The notes beneath the pieces are model-generated. The model was given only the letters and a program-made list of their open reading frames with translations, made no database searches and was not told where the DNA came from. Positions 26,170-33,533 of a stretch of DNA of 64,000 nt are shown in pieces. Where the stretch lies: the NCBI RefSeq assembly GCF_004345265.1, contig NZ_SLUM01000023.1, positions 1 through 64,000 of the forward strand, written 5' to 3'. The translations under genes were made by a program, and so were the position numbers. This stretch comes from Allofournierella massiliensis. Lineage in GTDB: Bacteria; Bacillota; Clostridia; Oscillospirales; Ruminococcaceae. The stretch's first letter is position 1; each line of letters begins with the position of its first letter.

Positions 26170-26215
26170 TATAGGCAATATTGCCTATAACGCTACTCCT
26201 CCATTATAGGCAATA
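26170..26215. promoter_or_regulatory. palindromic operator between SLOG and XRE genes
   Basis: Perfect 20-bp palindrome TATAGGCAATATTGCCTATA (26170-26189) and an 11-base half-site TATAGGCAATA (26205-26215), 35 bp apart start to start, in the divergent promoter region. The natural candidate to bind it is the neighbouring XRE protein. Confidence 0.7.
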
Positions 26216-26256
26216 ATAGAGATATGTAAAGAAGGAAGTGGAGGAAACGACCAGGA

Positions 26257-26463
26257 ATGATCTCATACGAGCCCTTGTGGCAAACCATGAAGCGGCACGG
26301 TGCAACCACATATACCTTGCAGGCCAAGGCCGGTATCAGCAGTTCGACCATCCGCCGGATGCAGGCGAACGAATCCGTCTCCACCAATACCCTGGATACG
26401 CTCTGCAAGTTTTTTAACTGCGAACTGGATGACATCGTAAAATTCCAACCAGACGAAAAATAG
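26257..26463 (+). CDS. small XRE/Cro-type transcriptional regulator
   Basis: 68 residues, single helix-turn-helix domain: TLQAKAGISSSTIRRMQANE then STNTLDTLCKFFNCELDDIVK, the standard Cro/C1 layout without a sensor domain. GGAGGAAACGACCAGGA precedes the ATG. It probably represses itself and the divergent SLOG gene through the TATAGGCAATA sites. Confidence 0.88.
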   Translation: MISYEPLWQTMKRHGATTYTLQAKAGISSSTIRRMQANESVSTNTLDTLCKFFNCELDDIVKFQPDEK

Positions 26464-26503
26464 CACGGAGAAATGGTGATTGCCGTTTCTCCGTGCTTTT
26501 TTT
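26463..26503 (+). terminator. terminator of the XRE gene
   Basis: Perfect 11-bp stem GCACGGAGAAA / TTTCTCCGTGC (26463-26473 with 26486-26496) followed by seven T; it begins on the last codon. Confidence 0.85.
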
Positions 26504-26818
26504 GACCCTTGGCATACGAAGCAAAGAAATTTTGGAAACCTGCTTCAAGATCTCTACTCATTAGCTCCGCCAGTGGGCGACAAGTATTCGATTTTAAAGG
26601 GGTGGATTAGCCTTTAGACTCCTCAATGTCCCTCCCGAGATAAATGCTAAAATCAAATTACAGAATTGGAATACACGATTCACAATAAAAAGCGCCCAAA
26701 CGGCAAGGAGCAATTTGGGCGCAAAAGTGTAGCATCCGTTATAATGAATCGGTTTGATGAACAGTTTTAGCGGTATCACAAATATCGTTTGAATTTATCA
26801 AATACTTGATAAAAGCCC
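26504..26818. other. gene-free spacer between XRE and ABC permease
   Basis: 315 bases with no convincing gene. The only structure seen is the terminator at 26692-26722. This looks like a cargo-to-cargo junction. Confidence 0.5.
26688..26722 (-). terminator. terminator of the ABC transporter operon
   Basis: GCGCCCAAA / TTTGGGCGC (26692-26700 with 26714-26722), followed by T on the minus strand. Confidence 0.8.
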
Positions 26819-28057
26819 TTACGCCACTCGATGCTTACAATAAGACCGTATCGCCAAAAAGACGAATACAGGAATTTCAATCGCTGCTGAAATAAGAATA
26901 ATGTAGGGTGTCCAAAAGCTCATATCTCCAACATACAAGAAATTAAAACCGTAAAGCTGATAGAGGAAGTTATTTTGCAGGCCAATACCAGAAGATGGTA
27001 AAATCGTGGAAAGCCATACGGAACTGCCCAATGCGGTATAAATGATGGTCGGTAAGAGCATAACGGCAAGTGAAATCAATAACGAACTTAACGAGTCCCT
27101 GCACTTTGCAGATAAAAATAGTGTGCAACTAATACTTGCCAATATAGATAAAAGCCCGGCCAATACCAAAATCACTTGTAATTGCCCCAAATTGATATTG
27201 GGAAGATTTATGATGGAAAATAGCATTTGGAAAGATGTTTTCAAACACTCTGTCCCAAAAGCAAGGTTGATAATGGACAAATGGATCACCATACCCAAAA
27301 TGAACACTACCACAAAAATACAGCCAGCAGCAAGTATTCTGGTAACAGCAAATTTCACACGTCCATTTTTTGTGCAGCGCATAATGCTGTCGCTTCCAGT
27401 TTGATACTCATTAGCAAATGTAGGTGCCGCAATCGCAACGCACAAAATGGAAAGAATGAAAATATACAGCTCAATATAGTCAAAGGCGTCCCGGCTCAAA
27501 CCCGGATAAAGCTGGAATGGTTTATCAACTTCGGAATATTTTTCTGTTGCAAATTCTTTTGCTGATGGATAATCTTCTTGTTCAAGGTTCATTATATCGT
27601 TTAGGTGGGACGCAAACTGTTCATAAAGGCTTTGCTCTACTACATCTGGGTCAATCTCCATTAGATCAGCACCTATGCCTGTATCGGGATCGGCAAAGGC
27701 TTCTGGTAAGCGGTCAAGAAGTGGCCGGATAGCCGTGATATTTTCCGTATAAACATCTAACGGAATATCATCTACTGTACCATATTCCTGCACATATTTC
27801 TGATATGTGCGTAAGGCATCTGCGACTTTCTCCGGTGTAACTTCTCCATAAATTTGCTGCCTGTATTCCCGCTTAAATTGAATAGCATCTAAGCCATTCA
27901 GTTCTATTACAGTACCGTTTTCGCCGGGACGGTTGATAGACTCAAAGCTGATGGGCAGATAAGCCATAATGACAGCCAGAAATAATGCTACTGCAAGCAA
28001 TATCAAGGTGCGGCGTGATTTCAAAATCCTTTTTACTTCTAAACAAAATAAGCGCAT
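26819..28057 (-). CDS. ABC-2 type transporter permease
   Basis: 412 residues: one N-terminal membrane helix (about 16-36), a 140-residue extracytoplasmic domain, then five or six helices from about 170 on, the plan of ABC-2 permeases. The start at 28057 lies 1 base past the stop of the ATPase gene, with GGAGGG inside the ATPase gene end. It forms an exporter with the upstream ATPase. Location behind a VanR/VanS-like pair suggests a cell-envelope stress or antimicrobial peptide function; the substrate is unknown. Confidence 0.82.
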   Translation of the reverse strand: MRLFCLEVKRILKSRRTLILLAVALFLAVIMAYLPISFESINRPGENGTVIELNGLDAIQFKREYRQQIYGEVTPEKVADALRTYQKYVQEYGTVDDIPLDVYTENITAIRPLLDRLPEAFADPDTGIGADLMEIDPDVVEQSLYEQFASHLNDIMNLEQEDYPSAKEFATEKYSEVDKPFQLYPGLSRDAFDYIELYIFILSILCVAIAAPTFANEYQTGSDSIMRCTKNGRVKFAVTRILAAGCIFVVVFILGMVIHLSIINLAFGTECLKTSFQMLFSIINLPNINLGQLQVILVLAGLLSILASISCTLFLSAKCRDSLSSLLISLAVMLLPTIIYTALGSSVWLSTILPSSGIGLQNNFLYQLYGFNFLYVGDMSFWTPYIILISAAIEIPVFVFLAIRSYCKHRVA

Positions 28058-28058
28058 A

Positions 28059-28946
28059 TCAATTTCCCTCCTTTGAAAGATCGGCTTGAGGGAATAGCCA
28101 GAGGTATAAATCCTCAAGGCGCGGTGATATGGTGATCGAACCCTCAATTTCGGATTTATCAGACAGATACCGTATAGATACTTGGTTGTTATCTTCCCCG
28201 CGCTGGTTGATTATTCGCAAGCGCATTTCATACTTGTCTAAATCTCTGGCCGGAATAGTGCAAGTCCAGACCTTTCCCTCGATCTGCTTCACCAGTTCGT
28301 CTGTTGTACCTACATCAACAATTTTTCCATCTTTCATAATCGCATTTCGTGTTGCAATATACTCTACGTCAGAAACAATGTGCGTGGAGATCAACACAAT
28401 ACGGTCATGGGAAAACTCGGAAATAAAATTACGAAAGCGTACCCGTTCTCCGGGGTCAAGTCCTGCGGTCGGTTCATCCATTACTAAAATTTTCGGATCG
28501 TTCAACATGGCTTGGGCAATGCCTACACGCCGTTTCATACCGCCAGATAGTTTTGCTATCTTTTTCCGCTTCACATCCGAAAGCGTAAGAATATCCAGCA
28601 GATGATTGATTTTCCTTGATGTTTCTCTTGCCGGAACATCCTTTAATGCTGCCATATATTCGAGATAGTCTTTGACCGTGAAATCACGAGAATATCCAAA
28701 ATCCTGCGGCAAAAAGCCAAACAACTCTCGATAGGCTTTCCCCATTTCGTGAATGTCTTGGCCATCATAATAAATAGCCCCATTGGTTGGCACCATAATA
28801 TCAGCAATCATCCGCATGAGAGTTGTTTTCCCTGCTCCGTTTGCACCGAGCAGGCCCCAAACTCCACTTGTCAGTGTCAGGCTTACATCATTGACAGCGG
28901 TTTTATCTTTGAACCGCTTACTTAAATGCTCAATTTTCAGTTCCAT
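28059..28946 (-). CDS. ABC transporter ATP-binding protein
   Basis: 295 residues: Walker A LLGANGAGKTTLM (about 33-45), Q-loop FLPQDFGY, signature KLSGGMKRRVGIAQAM, Walker B ILVMDEPTAGLDPGE, H-loop LISTHIVSDVE, and an 80-residue C-terminal extension. Start MELK at 28946 has GGAG 8 bases upstream and is preferred to two earlier ATGs. A 15-bp terminator lies between the histidine kinase gene and this one, so expression needs read-through or another promoter. Confidence 0.9.
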   Translation of the reverse strand: MELKIEHLSKRFKDKTAVNDVSLTLTSGVWGLLGANGAGKTTLMRMIADIMVPTNGAIYYDGQDIHEMGKAYRELFGFLPQDFGYSRDFTVKDYLEYMAALKDVPARETSRKINHLLDILTLSDVKRKKIAKLSGGMKRRVGIAQAMLNDPKILVMDEPTAGLDPGERVRFRNFISEFSHDRIVLISTHIVSDVEYIATRNAIMKDGKIVDVGTTDELVKQIEGKVWTCTIPARDLDKYEMRLRIINQRGEDNNQVSIRYLSDKSEIEGSITISPRLEDLYLWLFPQADLSKEGN

Positions 28947-28969
28947 AATCATCACTCCTTTTCTTCCTC

Positions 28970-29018
28970 AAAAGCAAAGCCCCTGTTCAGTATCTATTCT
29001 ACCGAACAGGGGCTTTGC
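28970..29018 (-). terminator. strong terminator/attenuator between kinase and ABC genes
   Basis: Perfect 15-bp inverted repeat (28974-28988 with 29004-29018, arms GCAAAGCCCCTGTTC) followed on the minus strand by TTTTG. It ends only 24 bases before the ATPase start codon. Confidence 0.85.
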
Positions 29019-29056
29019 AATCTCTAATTTTAATGTGGAATACTCCTAAGAAATTC

Positions 29057-30127
29057 CTAAGATTTGTTTGAAAGAGGCAGCGTTACCGTAAATGTAATTT
29101 CTTCCGCTTGGCTCTGTGCCGTGATTTCTCCGCCATGTAGGTTTACAATTTCCTTTGCAATCGAAAGACCTAAGCCAGCGCCGCCTGTATCGGATGTTCT
29201 GGCTTCATCCAAACGGCTGAATTTATCAAAGATTGTGCTTAATTGGTCTGCCGGAATAGTTGGCCCATGATTTTTGAAGATCACGACAGCATGATTACCT
29301 TTCTTAATCGCAATTATGTCAATTTCAGTGTTTGGATAGCAGTAAGATGCTGCATTTCTCAATAAATTGTTGAACACTCTGGCAAGTTTTTCTGGATCAC
29401 CCGTGACGGTTAAACCATCCTGCATAGATATTTGGGTTGTATTTCCTTTTTCAGAGAGTGCGGGGTAAAAGTCATCAATGACTTGGGATAGTAAGGCATA
29501 CAGATCAACCGGCAGCTTTTTCACTTGAACGGTATTTGTATGATAACGTGTGATTTCAAAGAGTTCATTGATTAAAGTTTCCAATCGCTCTGATTTATCC
29601 AGTGCAATCCCGATATATTTTTCTTTCTGTTCCTCCGGCATATCGGGCGCTTCATTAAGCAGACTCAAATATCCGATTACAGTTGTTAAAGGTGTGCGAA
29701 TATCGTGGGCCAAATACATCACCAACTCATTCTTCTTTGTTTCCGCCTCCTTTGCGGCCTGCTGGCTCAAAAGGACAGACATTTTAATCTGGTTCATCTG
29801 GCTTTCAACTTCCCGTAGTGGTTCAGACAGTTCAATCGCATGGTCGTTCTGCTCATAAACAATCTCCGTTGCGCCGATAACCTCGTTCAAGTATTCCCAC
29901 GGCTTTTTCCAATAGAAATAAAAAATGCCTACAAAGCCAAAGATAAGATAAAGGGCAAAGATTACATCCAGCCGCTCTAAAATCCATGTGCTAATGGGCG
30001 ACGGAAATAATGCTAAAACATAATCAGAAAGCAACATAATGACAAAACCGATTACCGTATATAAGGACAGAAGAAGGAACAGCCGCAACCGAAGCCGTTT
30101 TTCTATGGAATAGCAGTTATTCTTCAA
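29057..30127 (-). CDS. VanS-like sensor histidine kinase (second copy)
   Basis: 356 residues: two membrane helices (about 15-38 and 52-72), short linker, HisKA with His141 in YLAHDIRTPLTTV, N box FNNLLRNAASY and G box GGAGLGLSIAKEIVNLHGG. It starts at a TTG (30127) after GGAGGTGAAAAGTA. Clearly alike to the chromosomal kinase at 2765-3886 in plan and in the motif regions, but from an AT-rich background. It should work with the response regulator at 30,673. Confidence 0.9.
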   Translation of the reverse strand: MKNNCYSIEKRLRLRLFLLLSLYTVIGFVIMLLSDYVLALFPSPISTWILERLDVIFALYLIFGFVGIFYFYWKKPWEYLNEVIGATEIVYEQNDHAIELSEPLREVESQMNQIKMSVLLSQQAAKEAETKKNELVMYLAHDIRTPLTTVIGYLSLLNEAPDMPEEQKEKYIGIALDKSERLETLINELFEITRYHTNTVQVKKLPVDLYALLSQVIDDFYPALSEKGNTTQISMQDGLTVTGDPEKLARVFNNLLRNAASYCYPNTEIDIIAIKKGNHAVVIFKNHGPTIPADQLSTIFDKFSRLDEARTSDTGGAGLGLSIAKEIVNLHGGEITAQSQAEEITFTVTLPLSNKS

Positions 30128-30142
30128 TACTTTTCACCTCCA

Positions 30143-30649
30143 TCAGTTTGCTGCAAGCAAGAGCAGCAGTCCTCCACCAACTATTACTGTTACAATCGCG
30201 GCTGAAATAATAATTACTTGATCTACCCGTTTTTTGTTCCGAAACAGTCTGATTGCCGCTTTATATAGAATAATACCGAATAGACCGCCACAAATATTTG
30301 TAATAAGGTCTGTAATATCTGACCGGCCAATCGCTAAGACATACTGACAGATTTCCAGTAGCAAACTCACCACGGAAATCAAAAGCAATTTCACGCCAAA
30401 CCGACTTTTAGGAAGTAATAAACACAGATATATTCCAAAGGGCATAAAGATCAACACATTCTGTAAAACTTCTGTTGCGTGAAAAGTAACCTCATGCTCA
30501 TAATAAAATGGAATTAGATTGATTTCCCGTACTCGATCTAAGTCGAGGATAGAAAATTGCAGCTTAAATAAGATAATCCATATCAAGAGTGCCAGATATA
30601 ATAAAAATAGAATTGGCACAGTATAATTTATCTTTTCTTTTTTCTTCAT
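30143..30649 (-). CDS. VanZ family membrane protein (second copy)
   Basis: 168 residues with four or five membrane helices and VanZ features (EINLIPFYYEH, LQNVLIFMPFGIYLCLL, LLLEICQYVLAIGRSDITDLITN). Start 30649 follows GGAGATTGAA. It lies between the response regulator and kinase genes, whereas in the chromosomal trio the VanZ gene comes last. Likely links envelope antibiotic sensing with low-level resistance, by family analogy. Confidence 0.85.
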   Translation of the reverse strand: MKKKEKINYTVPILFLLYLALLIWIILFKLQFSILDLDRVREINLIPFYYEHEVTFHATEVLQNVLIFMPFGIYLCLLLPKSRFGVKLLLISVVSLLLEICQYVLAIGRSDITDLITNICGGLFGIILYKAAIRLFRNKKRVDQVIIISAAIVTVIVGGGLLLLLAAN

Positions 30650-30672
30650 TTCAATCTCCAATCACGGGCGGG

Positions 30673-31368
30673 CTATATCTTATATCCAACACCCCATATC
30701 GTTTTAATGTATTGTGGTTTCTCTGTCGTGTCCTGCAATTTTTCTCTTAAATGCCGGACATGGACAGTGATTGTGCTGCTGTTTTTGCTGTAATATTCGT
30801 CTTTCCATACCAAATGAAACAAATCTTCAAGAGTGACAACAGTTCCTTGTCTTTCAAGCAAAATACGCAAAATAGAAAATTCCGTCGGGGTCAAAGATAT
30901 AGGTGTCCCATTCAATTCACACTCATACGTTTGCGTGTCAAGCATTAGCTTTTTGTATGTGAGTTTGGGTGTAGAATGTTTCTCAATCTGTACTGGTGTG
31001 TATTTTTTATATCTTCGCAACTGGGCTTTCACTCTTGCAATCAATTCAAGCGGGCGAAAAGGTTTTGTTACATAATCGTCCGCTCCCAAAGTCAGACCTG
31101 TAATTTTATCTGTTTCCTCATCCTTTGCCGTCAACATAATAATGGGATAGGTATATTTCTCCCGTATTTTCTGACAAAGAGAAAAGCCGTTAATGTCCGG
31201 CAGCATTATGTCAAGAATAGCCAAATCTATTTCTTGATTTTCAATACACTCTAAGGCTTCTTTTGCCGAATAATATTTATAAACATCATAGTTTTCATTT
31301 CGCAGATAGACTTCTAATAAATCTGCAATATCGCGTTCATCGTCTACAACTAAGACTTTTTCAGCCAT
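30673..31368 (-). CDS. VanR-like OmpR-family response regulator (second copy)
   Basis: 231 residues: receiver with phospho-Asp53 (LAILDIMLPD), ADDYVTKPFRPLELIARVKAQLRR, and OmpR winged helix ending TIWGVGYKI. Much alike to the VanR-like protein at 3879-4571. GAGAGGAATGG precedes the ATG. Its upstream region has an 11-bp inverted repeat (TTAGGAAAATC) that may be its binding site. First gene of a minus-strand unit RR-VanZ-kinase-(terminator)-ABC. Confidence 0.9.
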   Translation of the reverse strand: MAEKVLVVDDERDIADLLEVYLRNENYDVYKYYSAKEALECIENQEIDLAILDIMLPDINGFSLCQKIREKYTYPIIMLTAKDEETDKITGLTLGADDYVTKPFRPLELIARVKAQLRRYKKYTPVQIEKHSTPKLTYKKLMLDTQTYECELNGTPISLTPTEFSILRILLERQGTVVTLEDLFHLVWKDEYYSKNSSTITVHVRHLREKLQDTTEKPQYIKTIWGVGYKI

Positions 31369-31420
31369 CTAATCCATTCCTCTCACAAAATATAACTCTT
31401 TTATAGCATACCAATATCCT

Positions 31421-31469
31421 TTAGGAAAATCACAATGAATTGCATCAAATTTTATTAAGATTTTCCTAA
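31421..31469 (-). promoter_or_regulatory. inverted repeat upstream of second VanR-like gene
   Basis: Perfect 11-bp arms TTAGGAAAATC (31421-31431) and GATTTTCCTAA (31459-31469) with 27 bases between. It lies 50-100 bases before the response regulator start, so autoregulation is plausible. Confidence 0.5.
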
Positions 31470-31691
31470 GCCCTCCAATAAAAGTGCAGCGCACAACTTG
31501 AAATAGGACCAAATGTTTTGTCATCTTCAGGAGTTCAATTACCGATATTTCATTATACTTTGTCTTATTATGACATTGCAAGGCAGAGAATGTGCTTGTG
31601 TTGTTATAATATCAAGCAGATACTCAAAAGCAGTCTTTTGTTCTTGATGAAGTCTCTTGGTAGTGATAATACTCTTGGCAGCTTTCCGGTA

Positions 31692-31761
31692 AATTGGCAC
31701 AGGATTGCCCATACATTGGCGCAGTCCTGCCCTTTCGCCGTAAATCCAAATCTGCTATACT
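31692..31761 (+). promoter_or_regulatory. conserved promoter block upstream of Tad operon (copy 2)
   Basis: AATTGGCACA, 13 bases, ATTGGCGC, 2 bases, TCCTGCCCTT, 2 bases, GCCGTAAATCC, then -10 TATACT at 31756-31761. Order and every spacing equal copy 1 at 10477-10546, while the 13-base spacer sequence differs, which argues for selection on the blocks. Confidence 0.75.
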
Positions 31762-31785
31762 TGGTACAGTCAAAACTTTGTAATG

Positions 31786-31814
31786 CAGCCGTTCCGGTCG
31801 GGACGGCTGTTTTT
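31786..31814 (+). terminator. terminator in the leader of the Tad operon
   Basis: 11-bp stem with one G-T pair (31786-31796 with 31799-31809) followed by TTTTT. It starts about 20 bases after the predicted transcription start and precedes the first tad gene, as in the T4SS leader. Confidence 0.7.
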
Positions 31815-31829
31815 CATTTGTAAGTAAAG

Positions 31830-32297
31830 GTGGTGGTTCACATTCATACTTTCCTGCAAAAAGTCCGCAGGACATTGAAGAGCGAACGGGGCGAGGCCAA
31901 CTATTTCTCTACGGTGGTGTTCATCTTCATCGCCGTCATCCTGCTGGCCTTTATCATTGACCTGTTCGGCATCATCTCCACAAAACAGGAGTTAGACCAT
32001 GCGGCAGATCAGATGGTCAAGCAGATCCAGCTGTCCGGCGGCATCAACAGCGAGACCGACTCGCTCTTTGACTTCCTGTGCTCGGAGATTGAGGGCGCGG
32101 AGAATATCACATACTCCATCGATGCCACATACAAGACGCCTACGCCGTCCGGGATGTCCCGGGCCATCCAGCTGGGGACGCCCTTCTATATCACCATTGA
32201 GGGCGAGGCCAAGCTGGGCGGCTTCTGGAACCTGGATCTGGTCAACATCACGGTGGTTGCCCGCGGCTCCGGCGTCAGCGAGCACTACTGGAAGTGA
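31830..32297 (+). CDS. tadE: TadE-like pseudopilin
   Basis: About 155 residues. A short basic N-terminus, then SERGEANYFSTVVFIFIAVI: the RG|E junction before a membrane helix is the prepilin-peptidase-type pattern of TadE/TadF pseudopilins. The rest is a secreted beta-rich domain. The start codon is uncertain: GTG at 31830 or 31833 fits best, close to AAGGTGG. First gene of the pilus locus. Confidence 0.7.
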   Translation: MVVHIHTFLQKVRRTLKSERGEANYFSTVVFIFIAVILLAFIIDLFGIISTKQELDHAADQMVKQIQLSGGINSETDSLFDFLCSEIEGAENITYSIDATYKTPTPSGMSRAIQLGTPFYITIEGEAKLGGFWNLDLVNITVVARGSGVSEHYWK

Positions 32298-32305
32298 GGT
32301 GGCCT

Positions 32306-32806
32306 ATGAAGCGTTTTCTTTCACGGCTGCGCCGGCCGCTTTGCAACGAGCGAGGCGAGATCACTTTCTTTGCCTGCTTTTTTGTAGTCGGGGTCGTCAT
32401 GCTCATCTCTTTCCTGCTCCTGTACGCCTCGGTGCGGATCACCTGCATCAACATCCGCAACGGCGCCAAAATGGAGCTGAACAACCTGAGCGCCACCATC
32501 TATGCGGACACCTACCGCTCCCAGCGAGAAACCAACTTCGAGGAATACCTGCGCACCCTCTATTCCAGCAATGACTATACGGAAATGCTGGAGGCCACTG
32601 TCGCCGGCGGCCTGGCTGAGAAGATCCCGCTCTCCACAGAGGACTATGAGGTATCCGACATCAGCCTGGAGTTCAATGTGGTGGGCGACCGGGTGGAGTA
32701 CATCTTCTATTGTGATGTGGAGTTCTATGTACGCATGTTCGGACACAGTTATCCCACCATCACCCAGCGGGTGGAGCTGACCGGCTACCACAACACCAAA
32801 TTTTAG
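32306..32806 (+). CDS. tadF: TadF-like pseudopilin
   Basis: 166 residues, NERGEITFFACFFVVGVVML: again an RG|E cleavage pattern and one N-terminal membrane helix, followed by a 130-residue extracytoplasmic domain. GAGGTGGCCT precedes the ATG at 32306. It lies 8 bases after the TadE-like gene. TadE and TadF are minor subunits needed for Flp pilus assembly. Confidence 0.72.
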   Translation: MKRFLSRLRRPLCNERGEITFFACFFVVGVVMLISFLLLYASVRITCINIRNGAKMELNNLSATIYADTYRSQRETNFEEYLRTLYSSNDYTEMLEATVAGGLAEKIPLSTEDYEVSDISLEFNVVGDRVEYIFYCDVEFYVRMFGHSYPTITQRVELTGYHNTKF

Positions 32807-32877
32807 CGGCGCTGTTGAAATCCAGTCAGCTCCGCAGTATAGGCTTTATATAACAGCAAAAAGGAGTGTGGACACAC

Positions 32878-33453
32878 ATGAAGAAGTTTTTTCAATCCAA
32901 AGGCTTTATTGTTTCGGCCCTGGCCGTCCTCTGCGTTGCCATTCTGGGCATCTGCTGGTTCGTGAGCCGGGACCGCACGGAAGAATTCCGGCCGAATGAA
33001 TCCCCGCCCAGCAGCACCAGCAGCGACTGGTCGGATGGCGGTGTGCAGTCTGGCGACGGGAGCGGGGGCGCAGACGCCTATGCACCCGGCCAGTCTTCCA
33101 GCGCCGAAGAGGAATATCCCAAGGTGACCTCGGAATCCGAGGGCGAGGTTGAAATCGACTTTACCGATACGGAAAAGCCGGAAGAAACGCCTCCCCCCGT
33201 ACCGGAAGGCAAGACGGAAATCGAAGACCCCGGCGAAGAGCATGAGGTCAATCCCGATCCGGCAGTACCGGAAGTCACTGCTCCTCCCGCAGAGGAATCC
33301 ACTTCCAGCAATGAGCCGGCCCCCGGCTCCAGCAATGGCAGCGGCGCTGTCTATGATCCGGTATTTGGCTGGGTAGTCCCCGGCGATGTGCAGCAGTCCA
33401 CCGGCGACAGCGACGGCGATCTGAACAAGCAGGTCGGCAACATGGGCGGCTGA
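32878..33453 (+). CDS. membrane-anchored Ser/Pro/Glu-rich protein (DUF6550-like)
   Basis: 191 residues: basic start, a membrane helix at about 9-28 (IVSALAVLCVAILGICWFV), then a 160-residue disordered tail rich in Ser, Pro, Glu and Gly ending VYDPVFGWVVPGDVQQ...VGNMGG. AAGGAG lies 11 bases before ATG 32878. Proteins of this build occur in Tad loci of clostridial elements (I think DUF6550). Perhaps a surface stalk or spacer of the pilus machine; unproven. Confidence 0.6.
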   Translation: MKKFFQSKGFIVSALAVLCVAILGICWFVSRDRTEEFRPNESPPSSTSSDWSDGGVQSGDGSGGADAYAPGQSSSAEEEYPKVTSESEGEVEIDFTDTEKPEETPPPVPEGKTEIEDPGEEHEVNPDPAVPEVTAPPAEESTSSNEPAPGSSNGSGAVYDPVFGWVVPGDVQQSTGDSDGDLNKQVGNMGG

Positions 33454-33533
33454 CCACCTACAACTGAATATGGACCTGAAGGGCCGTCACGGGATTGTGG
33501 CGGCCTTCTTATTTTCAAGAAGAACGGAGCGTG

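Larger units (their letters stand above)
31369..31829. other. intergenic region between VanR-like gene and Tad operon
   Basis: 461 bases without a gene. It holds the inverted repeat at 31421-31469 (VanR side), a stretch with nothing recognised at 31500-31680, the second copy of the conserved promoter block at 31692-31761 and a terminator hairpin at 31786-31814. The switch from AT-rich cargo to core element sequence occurs within it. Confidence 0.65.

Noticed and set aside
26594..26779. 61-codon minus-strand frame
   Set aside because: No ribosome site, lies over the terminator of the ABC operon.
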